Assembly: GCA_947626345.1 (NCBI GenBank)
Contig: CANQSF010000001.1
Span: 62,001 to 126,000 of the forward strand
Reading direction: 5' to 3'
DNA length: 64,000 nucleotides
Source: an uncultured Oscillospiraceae bacterium
Lineage (GTDB): Bacteria; Bacillota; Clostridia; Oscillospirales; Oscillospiraceae
The notes below the pieces were generated by a model, which saw nothing but the letters and a program-made list of their open reading frames with translations, had not been told where the DNA came from and did not search any database. Within the stretch, counting starts at the first letter, position 1; each line of letters opens with the position of its first letter. This document shows positions 43,285 through 51,365 of this stretch, in pieces. The position numbers were made by a program, and so were the translations under genes.

Positions 43285-44502
43285 ATGAAGACCATCTATT
43301 TCGACAAGGATGTCCCCCGGATCCTGGCCACCAAGGCGGCGGCCCGGACCAAGGCCGCCCGGGGGCTGCTGTTCACCGGCATCAACGCGGTGAAATACGC
43401 CGCCGACATCCCCGATCCGCCCCTGCCGGCGGACAACTGGGTGCGGGTGAAGAACATCGCCTGCGGCGTGTGCGGCACGGACGTGAGCTTTTTCAAGGCC
43501 ACCACCGGCACCGACTCCGCCCTGGAGCCCATCCCCGCCAGCCGCAGGACCTTCCTGGGCCACGAGAACGTGGGCGAGGTAGTGGAGGCGGGCCCCGCCG
43601 TCACGGACGTGCAGGTGGGCGACCGGGTGGGCATCCGGGCCTATATGGCCGGGTGCGACAACAAGGACCTGCCCCGGTGCCCCAACTGCGCCGCCGGCAA
43701 TTACAGCATCTGCATGAATTACGGGGCCAAGCCCCGGTTCGACCTGCCCTGGACCGGCGCGGGGTGGGGCGACAGCTTCATCGCCCCCCAGCAGCAGCTT
43801 TACAAGATCCTGCCGGAGCTCGCCATAGACCAGGCGGTGATGATCGAGCCGGCCAGCGTGGCGGTGCACGCGGTGCTCTTGAGCGTGCCCCAGCCGGGGG
43901 AGAAGGTGCTGGTCATGGGCTGCGGCGTCATCGGCCTGGCCGTCGTCCAGGCGCTGAAGGCGATCCAGCCGGACTGCGAGATCTGGGCCATGAGCCGCAG
44001 GCAGGACAAGCTGGACTTCGCCCGGCGTCTGGGGGCGGACCATATCCTGGCCGGCGACGCGCTGGAGGCGGCCAGCGCATCCTGCGGCGGAAGCCCGGTC
44101 TATCAGGGCATGAGCCGGAAAAACCGCTTCTTCTTCGGCGGCTTCGACCGTGCCTACGACTGCATCGGCGGCGACTGGTCCAACACCCTGGGGGTACGGC
44201 TGCTGCGGGCCCGGGGCACCTTCGTGAAGCTGGGCCACCACATGAACGCCATCCGCTACGACGAGACGCCGGTCTGGTGGCAGGAGCTGACCGTGATCGG
44301 CGTGGACTCCCACGGCATGGAGCAGTGGCAGGGCCAGCGTATGTACACCTTCGACCTCACCCAGCAGTGGATACGGGACGGCAAATACACCGTGGACGGC
44401 TTCGTCAGCCACCACTTTCCCCTGGATGACTACAAAAAAGCCCTGCGCCTGGCCATGGACGATCCCGCCGGCGTGTTCAAGATCGTGCTGGACTGCCAAT
44501 AA
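43285..44502 (+). CDS. Zinc-binding medium-chain alcohol dehydrogenase
   Basis: 405 aa, ATG 43285 behind GGGAGG. Zinc ligands CGTD and GHEN; a structural lobe with CDNKDLPRCPNCAAGNYSIC gives four cysteines; Rossmann motif GCGVIGLAV. It is longer than the typical 350 aa, with extra N-terminal residues before the GroES-like fold and an insertion near FFFGGFDRAYDC. Substrate unknown. Own promoter and terminator. Confidence 0.88.
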   Translation: MKTIYFDKDVPRILATKAAARTKAARGLLFTGINAVKYAADIPDPPLPADNWVRVKNIACGVCGTDVSFFKATTGTDSALEPIPASRRTFLGHENVGEVVEAGPAVTDVQVGDRVGIRAYMAGCDNKDLPRCPNCAAGNYSICMNYGAKPRFDLPWTGAGWGDSFIAPQQQLYKILPELAIDQAVMIEPASVAVHAVLLSVPQPGEKVLVMGCGVIGLAVVQALKAIQPDCEIWAMSRRQDKLDFARRLGADHILAGDALEAASASCGGSPVYQGMSRKNRFFFGGFDRAYDCIGGDWSNTLGVRLLRARGTFVKLGHHMNAIRYDETPVWWQELTVIGVDSHGMEQWQGQRMYTFDLTQQWIRDGKYTVDGFVSHHFPLDDYKKALRLAMDDPAGVFKIVLDCQ

Positions 44503-44511
44503 GAGAAAAGC

Positions 44512-44537
44512 TCCCGGGCCCGGCCCGGGAACTTTTT
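44512..44537 (+). terminator. Terminator of the zinc dehydrogenase gene
   Basis: Stem TCCCGGGCC / GGCCCGGGA followed by ACTTTTT. Confidence 0.75.
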
Positions 44538-44588
44538 GGCGGACGCGCCGTCATAGGGGACAGACTGGGAAACAAGGAGGCGCAAAAC

Positions 44589-45848
44589 ATGAAGCGTTTG
44601 TTTGCTCTGGCGCTGGTGCTGGCGCTGCTGGCCGGGTGCGCCGGCGGGGACCTGGCGGAGAAGGAGCCGGGCCCGGAGCCGGAACAGCCCAGGAGCCGGG
44701 ACCTGATGGAGGATGTGTCCGCCCGCGATACGGCGGACGCCTCGGCCATGGACGGAGACGCCGTCCGGGCGGTCACCGGCTTTGGCGTGGAGCTTCTCAA
44801 GTCGTCCATGGACGGGGGCAACGCCCTCATCTCGCCCCTGTCGGTGATGGAGGCCATGGCCATGACCGCCAACGGTGCGGCGGGCCAGACCCTGGCGCAG
44901 ATGGAGCAGGTCCTGGGCTTTGCCGCGGGAGAGCTGAACGACGCGCTGTATATCTATACCCAGGGACTGCCTGACGGCGAGGGCGGGAGCGTGCGCCTGG
45001 CCAACGGCATCTGGCTCCGGGAGGGGGCCGTGGAGCCGGAGGAGGCCTTTTTGCAGGCCAACGCCGACTATTACGGCGCGGGGGTCTTCGCCGTGCCCTT
45101 CGACGGCTCCACCGCGGCGGACATCAACGGCTTCGTCGCGGCCAACACCAAGGGCCGGATCGACAGGATCGTGGACGAGATCCCCGCCGGCGCTATGCTC
45201 TATCTGGTCAACGCGTTGAGCTTCGACGGCACCTGGGAGGATATCTACCGGGAGGACCAGGTGGACGACGGGATCTTCGTCACCGAGAGCCGGGAGGAGC
45301 GGCAGGTGCAGATGATGTATTCCACGGAATTTGCCTATCTGGAGGACGAGCAGGCCAGGGGATTCGTCAAGTACTACGAGGGACGGGATTACGCCTTCGC
45401 GGCGCTGCTGCCGGAGGAGGGGCTGTCCCTGGCGGAGTATGTGTCCGGCCTCACCGGGGAGCGGCTGAGCCGGGTGCTGGGCGCGGTGCGGGAGGATGTG
45501 CCCGTGTTCGCCGCCATCCCCAAGTTCACCGCCGAGTACGCCGGGGAGCTGAGCCAGGCCCTGACGGACATGGGCATGGAAGACCTGTTCGACGCTACCA
45601 AGGCGGACCTGTCCGCCATGGGTATAAGCTCCGCCGGGCCGCTGTACGTCAGCCAGGTGCTGCACAAGACCTATCTCGCCGTGGACGAGCAGGGCACCCA
45701 GGCCGGGGCGGCCACCGCCGTGGAGGTGGAGGACGGGGCGGCCATGCAGTACGAGACCATCACCCTGGACCGGCCGTTCCTATACATGATCTTGGACGCG
45801 AAGACCAACGTGCCCATCTTCATCGGCGTTATGACGGACCCGGCCTGA
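44589..45848 (+). CDS. Lipoprotein serpin (serine protease inhibitor)
   Basis: 419 aa, ATG 44589 behind AAGGAGG. Lipobox LLAGCAG puts it on the outer face of the membrane. Serpin signatures: NALISPLSVMEAMAM, LYLVNALSFDGTWE and the C-terminal DRPFLYMILD. The reactive-loop hinge EQGTQAGAATAV has the small residues needed to insert into the sheet, so it should inhibit. Counting from the hinge Thr as P14 puts the cleavage bond near EDGAAM. Likely shields the cell from host or neighbour proteases. Confidence 0.93.
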   Translation: MKRLFALALVLALLAGCAGGDLAEKEPGPEPEQPRSRDLMEDVSARDTADASAMDGDAVRAVTGFGVELLKSSMDGGNALISPLSVMEAMAMTANGAAGQTLAQMEQVLGFAAGELNDALYIYTQGLPDGEGGSVRLANGIWLREGAVEPEEAFLQANADYYGAGVFAVPFDGSTAADINGFVAANTKGRIDRIVDEIPAGAMLYLVNALSFDGTWEDIYREDQVDDGIFVTESREERQVQMMYSTEFAYLEDEQARGFVKYYEGRDYAFAALLPEEGLSLAEYVSGLTGERLSRVLGAVREDVPVFAAIPKFTAEYAGELSQALTDMGMEDLFDATKADLSAMGISSAGPLYVSQVLHKTYLAVDEQGTQAGAATAVEVEDGAAMQYETITLDRPFLYMILDAKTNVPIFIGVMTDPA

Positions 45849-45866
45849 GGGCGGGGATAAAAAAAG

Positions 45867-45903
45867 AAGGCGGATATGTCCGGGGACATATCCGCCTTTG
45901 CGT
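45867..45903. terminator. Bidirectional terminator, serpin versus DUF4358 gene
   Basis: Perfect 15-bp stem AAGGCGGATATGTCC / GGACATATCCGCCTT with a 2-base loop centre, A-run on the left. Confidence 0.88.
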
Positions 45904-45916
45904 ATTTGAGGGGCCG

Positions 45917-46390
45917 TCACAGGGCGTTGAAGGCCGCCGCCGGGTCGCCCAGGGAGGGGTCCACCACGAACAGGCACACGCAGCTGCCCCGGGTGACGAT
46001 GACAGCGTTTTTCTCCCAGCCCTCGATGGTGTCCGGGTACCAGGCGCCGCCGGCCACCTGGGCGTCGATGCGGGCCTGGAAGATCCCCTCCGCCGCCTTG
46101 ACGTCGGCGGGGTCTGCCACCTCCACCATGGCGATCTCGCAGGGGGTGGCGGAGATGGCAGCGGTGTAGAGCACCGTCTGCTTCCGCTCGATGGCGGCCA
46201 GGCCGGGATAGAAGTTCTCCGCTATGTCCTCGTCGATCTCCATCATCATGGGAAAGCCCTCGTCCGCCGTGATCTGGCCGTAAAAGGCGGTCAGGTCTGT
46301 GGTGAAGCTGTCGGCCTTGCCGCAGCTGGCCAGCGCGGCGATCAGGCACAGGGCCAGCAGGAGGGCGGCAAAACGATCCATTTTCTTCAT
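45917..46390 (-). CDS. DUF4358-type lipoprotein
   Basis: 157 aa, ATG 46390 behind AAGGAGA. Lipobox ALASCGK; a short mature domain of the kind annotated DUF4358 in Clostridia (FYPGLAAIERKQTVLYTAAISATPCEIAMVEV). Function unknown. Single gene. Confidence 0.75.
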   Translation of the reverse strand: MKKMDRFAALLLALCLIAALASCGKADSFTTDLTAFYGQITADEGFPMMMEIDEDIAENFYPGLAAIERKQTVLYTAAISATPCEIAMVEVADPADVKAAEGIFQARIDAQVAGGAWYPDTIEGWEKNAVIVTRGSCVCLFVVDPSLGDPAAAFNAL

Positions 46391-46588
46391 TTGTATATTC
46401 TCCTTCGTATCCATGATCCGTGTCCGGGCGCGCCGGCTGCTCCTATGACGGCCCGGAGGGGGAAAAAGTTCCCGCCTCCGCTATTATAACGCCGGAGAGC
46501 GCCTTCCGCAACCGGGACTGAAGGAAGAACCTTTTCTTTTCCCGCGGGATGTGCTATGATTGAGAAAAAAGTACAGGAGGATGACATC

Positions 46589-48250
46589 ATGCTCCAGGAC
46601 GGCAAGATACTCGTTGGCAAGGGAGAGGACCAGGTCTGGCTCCTGCCCGGCATGGCCAACCGCCACGGCCTCATCGCCGGTGCCACCGGCACAGGCAAGA
46701 CCGTCACCTTGAAGGTGCTGGCGGAGGGCTTCTCCGACATGGGCGTGCCCGTGTTCCTGGCGGACATCAAGGGCGACGTGTCCGGCACGGCCCTGGCCGG
46801 GACCGACAGCGAAAAGATGCGCCAGCGGCTGCAAAATGTGGGGGTGGACCCGGCGGCGTTCAAGTATACCGGCTATCCCTGCCGGTTCTGGGACGTGTTC
46901 GGCCGGGGCGGCATCCCGGTGCGGGCCACGGTCACGGACGTGGGGCCGGTGCTTCTGAGCCGGCTTCTCAGCCTCACCGACGCCCAGGAGGGCGTGCTGA
47001 ACATCGCCTTCCGGGTGGCGGACGACAACGGCTGGGAGGTCATCGACCTGAAGGACCTGCGGGCCATGCTGGCCTGGCTGGGAGAGCACCGCGCCGAGTT
47101 CGTCAATACATACGGCAACGTGACCAGCCAGAGCGTGGGCGCCATCCAGCGGGCTCTGCTGAGCCTGGAAAACGACGGCGCGGCGGACTTTTTCGGCGAG
47201 CCCAGCCTGGATATCGCCGACTGGTTCAGCCAGGCCGCCGACGGCCGGGGGACCATCAACGTGCTGCACTGCGTCCAGCTGGCCCAGAGGCCGCTGCTGT
47301 ACGCCACGTTCATGCTGTGGATGCTCTCGGAGCTGTATGAGGCGCTGCCGGAGGTGGGCGACGCGGACAAGCCCAAGCTGGTGTTCTTCTTCGACGAGGC
47401 CCACATGCTCTTCTCCGACGCGCCCAAGGCGCTGGTGGAGAAGGTGGTCCAGGTGGTCAAGCTCATCCGCAGCAAGGGCGTGGGCATCTTCTTCATCTCC
47501 CAGAGCCCGGCGGACATCCCCGACGCGGTGCTGGCCCAGCTGAACAACCGGGTCCAGCACGCCCTGCACGCCTATACCCCCGCCGAGCAGAAGGCGGTGC
47601 GGGTGGCGGCCCAGAGCTTCCGGGCCAACCCGGCCTTCAAGACCGAGGACGCCATCGGCGAGCTGGGCACCGGCGTGGCGCTGGTGTCCATGCTGGACGA
47701 AAAGGGCGTGCCGTCGGTGGTGCAGAAGGCCACCATCTGCCCGCCCCGCAGCGCCATGACCGCCATGGACGACGCCGCCCGGGCCATGCTGGTGGCCAAT
47801 GACGCCCTGTATAGCAAGTATAAGGACGCGGTGGACCCCCGGTCCGCCTACGAGATCCTGGACGAGCAGGCCCAGGCGGCCGCCCAGGCCGAGGCGGAGG
47901 CCCAGGCGGAAAAGCAGGCGGAAAAGGAGGCCAGGGAGGCCGAGAAGGCCGCCATCGCCCAGCAGAAGGCCGCCGAGAAAGCGGCCCGGGATGAGGAGCG
48001 CCAGCGCAAGGCGGAGGAGAAGGCCCTGCAGGCCCAGTATAAGGCGGAGGGCCGGGACAAGTACGGCCGCACCAAGATGGAGCAGAGCATCATCCGCGCC
48101 ACCCGCAGCACCGCCAAGAGCATGGGCCGGCAGGCCACCAAGAGCATCACCCGGGGCCTGCTGGGCAACTCCAGCAAGACCGTGCGTAACGCGGCCAGCC
48201 AGTTCGCCGGCAACATCGTCAGCGACCTGATCGGCGGCTTCTTCAAGTAA
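46589..48250 (+). CDS. DUF853 / HerA-like ATPase
   Basis: 553 aa from ATG 46589 (AGGAGG 8 bp upstream). Walker [11 protein letters not shown], Walker [13 protein letters not shown], and the [12 protein letters not shown] region typical of DUF853. From about residue 430 a long Ala/Glu/Lys coiled coil (about 80 residues) precedes a basic, Thr/Ser-rich C-terminus. Related to the HerA/FtsK class of hexameric DNA pumps, but no nuclease partner such as NurA is adjacent. Cellular role unknown. Confidence 0.88.
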   Translation: MLQDGKILVGKGEDQVWLLPGMANRHGLIAGATGTGKTVTLKVLAEGFSDMGVPVFLADIKGDVSGTALAGTDSEKMRQRLQNVGVDPAAFKYTGYPCRFWDVFGRGGIPVRATVTDVGPVLLSRLLSLTDAQEGVLNIAFRVADDNGWEVIDLKDLRAMLAWLGEHRAEFVNTYGNVTSQSVGAIQRALLSLENDGAADFFGEPSLDIADWFSQAADGRGTINVLHCVQLAQRPLLYATFMLWMLSELYEALPEVGDADKPKLVFFFDEAHMLFSDAPKALVEKVVQVVKLIRSKGVGIFFISQSPADIPDAVLAQLNNRVQHALHAYTPAEQKAVRVAAQSFRANPAFKTEDAIGELGTGVALVSMLDEKGVPSVVQKATICPPRSAMTAMDDAARAMLVANDALYSKYKDAVDPRSAYEILDEQAQAAAQAEAEAQAEKQAEKEAREAEKAAIAQQKAAEKAARDEERQRKAEEKALQAQYKAEGRDKYGRTKMEQSIIRATRSTAKSMGRQATKSITRGLLGNSSKTVRNAASQFAGNIVSDLIGGFFK

Positions 48251-48263
48251 AGAGAATAGCAGA

Positions 48264-48289
48264 AAACGCCCGCCGGGAGGCGGGCGTTT
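48264..48289. terminator. Terminator of the DUF853 gene
   Basis: Perfect 11-bp stem AAACGCCCGCC / GGCGGGCGTTT with GGGA loop. Confidence 0.8.
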
Positions 48290-48365
48290 CGCTCTGTCCC
48301 GGAGGCGGGGCGCAGAGAGAGGGAGGCGGGCGCAGGGCCCGCCTCCCGGTGCGTTTTTGGAAGGA

Positions 48366-49130
48366 TCACTTCTTGTCGTTGTCCACGACCTTGATGATGC
48401 CCTTCTTGTACATGATCCAGCTGGACAGGATGGCGATGGGCAGCATCACCATGATGATGGGGCCCACCATACCCATGATAGCGGAAGAGGCAGAAGCGCC
48501 GCCCATGATGCGGGCAGCCAGGGTGATGATGCTGACGATGACGATGACGGGCACCACGCCCATGATGCCGTTCTTGACCACCTTGCTGCCGGAGCTGGTG
48601 CTGGCGAACAGACCCAGGGTCATGGAGCCGAACAGAGCCGGGATCAGGTAGTTAGAGGCGGTACGGAAGGCGGGCACGTCATACAGGAAGCTGAGCTGGG
48701 AGCTGAGTGCCGCGGTGATGGCCAGGATCACCACGGTGACGATGGAGCTGACCGCGATGCCGATGGCGGCCACGCAGTCGCCGGCGGGGGTGCTGGGCTC
48801 CTGGTTGGCGGTCTTGATGGCGTTGATGGCCACGGGGACCTTCAGGTTCATGATGTTGCCGGTGATGAAGCCCAGGTAGGAGGACGCGCCCATGATGGGG
48901 ATATAGCTGAGCGCCTCAGAGATGCCCACGGCGATGTAGATGATCAGCAGGCCGAAGGTGGTCAGGTTGAACACCTGTCCGATGGGGGGGATGCAGTGAT
49001 AGACGCCCAGGACGATCAGCGGCAGGGCGATCATATAGATCAGGGCGATGACCGTTCCGGCGCGGCCCCAGCGATGGCACCATGCCTGGAAGGGATCCAG
49101 AGCCACGGGAGCGTTGTTTTTCTTACTCAT
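48366..49130 (-). CDS. Polytopic membrane protein, partner of the DUF5058 protein
   Basis: 254 aa with about six or seven hydrophobic helices and a short basic tail (KKGIIKVVDNDKK). No family recognised. The gene lies 19 bp after the DUF5058 gene in one operon with an M20 amidohydrolase, so the two membrane proteins may form a transporter for the amidohydrolase substrate. Inference from position only. Confidence 0.7.
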   Translation of the reverse strand: MSKKNNAPVALDPFQAWCHRWGRAGTVIALIYMIALPLIVLGVYHCIPPIGQVFNLTTFGLLIIYIAVGISEALSYIPIMGASSYLGFITGNIMNLKVPVAINAIKTANQEPSTPAGDCVAAIGIAVSSIVTVVILAITAALSSQLSFLYDVPAFRTASNYLIPALFGSMTLGLFASTSSGSKVVKNGIMGVVPVIVIVSIITLAARIMGGASASSAIMGMVGPIIMVMLPIAILSSWIMYKKGIIKVVDNDKK

Positions 49131-49149
49131 TCGTCAGTTCCTCCTTTCA

Positions 49150-49872
49150 TCAACCGAAGAGGTTGACCCACAGCTGCGCAGAGGCCATGCCGGCTATCAT
49201 GGAGATGGCCATGATGAAGTCGTTGAGCCAGCCCAGCTTGGGCTTCTTTGCCAAAATGCCGAGGATGATGGCCACTACCAGGCCGGTGAGCATGACCGCC
49301 GCCTGCACGGTGTCGCCGAACAGCAGCACCGGCACGTACACGGCCAGCAGGCACAGCATGAAGCAGCCGCTGAAGACCATCTTCCAGGGGTTGGTCGCGC
49401 CCTGGGACTTGTCCACGCTGGAGGCGTACTTCTTGCCGAAGGGGATCAGGATCAAAAAGCCGCTGAGCATGCCCACGCTCATCAGGATCATGATGATGCC
49501 GAATTCCTGACCGGAGGCGGTGCTCATCATCTCGGCGGAGCTGGTGTAGCCCAGCGCCGCAGCGATGTTGCCGGAGAACAGGGTCTCATAGGACAGAGAG
49601 CCGATGACGCTCAGCCGCCACCAGGACCAGACGGTGCCCAACGCGCCGATGAGGGCGAACAGGCCGATGGCGATGGAGATCGCGGGGACGATGGAGGACA
49701 CGGCGCTGGTCTTGATGACGCGGGTCAGGTCGTCCTTGGTGACCCCCAGCGCCTGGGCGCGTTTATACGCCTTGACAAGATACAGCACGGAGAACCCGAC
49801 GATGTACGCCAGGCCGACGGCGACCAGCACCAGCAGCAGCGGGCTGGTCGCGATGTCTCTCATGGTTGCCAT
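49150..49872 (-). CDS. DUF5058-family membrane protein
   Basis: 240 aa, ATG 49872 behind AAAGGAAGG. About six helices; the stretch KAYKRAQALGVTKDDLTRVIKTSAVSS followed by a second helix pair matches my memory of DUF5058. Genes of this family occur beside peptidases and amidohydrolases. Probably the second half of a small-molecule transporter. Confidence 0.75.
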   Translation of the reverse strand: MATMRDIATSPLLLVLVAVGLAYIVGFSVLYLVKAYKRAQALGVTKDDLTRVIKTSAVSSIVPAISIAIGLFALIGALGTVWSWWRLSVIGSLSYETLFSGNIAAALGYTSSAEMMSTASGQEFGIIMILMSVGMLSGFLILIPFGKKYASSVDKSQGATNPWKMVFSGCFMLCLLAVYVPVLLFGDTVQAAVMLTGLVVAIILGILAKKPKLGWLNDFIMAISMIAGMASAQLWVNLFG

Positions 49873-49911
49873 TGATTCATTTCCTTCCTTTCTTGTTTGT
49901 GATCGGTTGCT

Positions 49912-51081
49912 TTACTTGTTGTTCTGCAGCCAGCGCACGGCGCAGTGGGCCAGACAGGCCGCGCCGATGGGCAGTACATCCTCATTGAAGCGGACCTTGG
50001 GGTTGTGGGCGGGCCAGTCGCCCCGCTCGTCCAGGTATCCGGCGGACAGGTACATGAACGCCGAGGGGACCTTCTCCGCCACCAGGGCGAAGTCCTCGCT
50101 GGCGCTGGCCTGGACGCCGGGATAGGGCATGGCGCCGGGGAAGTTCAGCTCCTGCATGTAGCCGGCGATCTCCTCCACCATCTTCTTGTCGCAGATCAGC
50201 GGCGGGACGCCGGTGGCCATATCCACCTCGGCGGCGCCGCCGTAGACGGCCGCCACAGCCTCGGCCACCTCCCGGACCCGGCGGACCAGCTTTTCCCGGG
50301 CCTCGGACTTGTCCGTGCGGATGGTGCCGCGCAGCACGGCGGTGTCGGGGATGATGTTGGGGGCGGAGCCGGCGGTGAACTGTCCCACCGTCACCACGCA
50401 GGACCAGCTGGGGTCGCACTCGCGGGCGATCAGCTCCTGCAGGGCCAGGTGGATGTGCACGCCGATGTTGATGGGGTCGATGCTGGTGTGGGGATAGGCC
50501 CCGTGGCCGCCGTGGCCCTTCACTGTGATGGTGAAGCCGTCGTTGGAGAACATCATAGTGCCGCCGGCATTGTACATATAAATGCCAACGGGCATCTTTC
50601 CCGGTCCCACGTGGTAGGCCAGCGCCGCGTCCACCCCGTCCAGGATGCCGTGCTCGATCATATTCCGGCCGCCCTGGAAGGTCTCCTCGGCGGGCTGGAA
50701 CATGAATTTGACCGTGCCCTCCAGCGATGCCTCGTTCTCCTTGAGCATCCGGGCGGCGGTGAGAAGCATGGCCGCATGGTTGTCGTGACCGCAGGCGTGG
50801 GCCGCCTCGCCGGTGGGGCAGGCGAAGCTCTCGCCGCTCTCCTCGGCCATGGGCAGGGCGTCCATGTCGGCCCGGAGGAGGAGGGTCTTCCCGCCCTTTC
50901 CCAGCGTGGCCGTCACGCCCTCGCCGCACTCCTGGGGCTCCAGGCCGTACTGGGCCAGCTTTTCCAGCAGATAGGCCTTCGCTTTGGGCATGTGCAGGCC
51001 GACTTCCGCGTTGGTGTGGAACCATCTGCGGTCCGCAACGGTGTCCTGCTTCAGCTCCAATGCCCGTTCATAATAATTCAT
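49912..51081 (-). CDS. M20-family amidohydrolase/metallopeptidase
   Basis: 389 aa, ATG 51081 behind AAGGAGG. Metal ligands in LRADMDALP, ACGHDNH, FQPAEE and the final ASEDFA region; dimerisation domain between. This is the IAA-amino-acid hydrolase / N-acyl-amino-acid amidohydrolase (HipO-like) branch, cleaving an acyl group from an amino acid in the cytoplasm. First gene of the three-gene operon with the two membrane proteins. Confidence 0.92.
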   Translation of the reverse strand: MNYYERALELKQDTVADRRWFHTNAEVGLHMPKAKAYLLEKLAQYGLEPQECGEGVTATLGKGGKTLLLRADMDALPMAEESGESFACPTGEAAHACGHDNHAAMLLTAARMLKENEASLEGTVKFMFQPAEETFQGGRNMIEHGILDGVDAALAYHVGPGKMPVGIYMYNAGGTMMFSNDGFTITVKGHGGHGAYPHTSIDPINIGVHIHLALQELIARECDPSWSCVVTVGQFTAGSAPNIIPDTAVLRGTIRTDKSEAREKLVRRVREVAEAVAAVYGGAAEVDMATGVPPLICDKKMVEEIAGYMQELNFPGAMPYPGVQASASEDFALVAEKVPSAFMYLSAGYLDERGDWPAHNPKVRFNEDVLPIGAACLAHCAVRWLQNNK

Positions 51082-51145
51082 TGGTGCTCCTCCTTGTCTA
51101 ATGTCACCGGCAGGTCCTGATCTCACGGTGTGGGATATTGTGGAC

Positions 51146-51174
51146 ATTATACAGAAGTAAAGAGATGCCGTCAA
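51146..51174 (-). promoter_or_regulatory. Promoter of the M20 operon
   Basis: On the minus strand TTGACG (51174-51169), 17-bp spacer, TATAAT (51151-51146), 64 bp before the start. Confidence 0.75.
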
Positions 51175-51287
51175 TCATTTTATGGATTTTTTAACCTTTG
51201 TTACAGAATATATAGAATTATTTGATAAGGGAACGCCTGCCGGAAGGCGGCGGAGCGCATGAAACAGCCGCCTCCCGCCATGAAAAG

Positions 51288-51317
51288 TTGCAGGGCGGCA
51301 GAAAAATGTTGTATAAT
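51288..51317 (+). promoter_or_regulatory. Promoter of the NlpC/P60-SLH gene
   Basis: TTGCAG (51288), 18-bp spacer, perfect TATAAT (51312), about 48 bp before the chosen start. It lies inside the open frame that extends upstream to 51222, which supports the start at 51366. Confidence 0.65.
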
Positions 51318-51365
51318 GAGACGACGGCTGTCTCATCGGCCGATCTCACAAAGGAGGCGACCACC

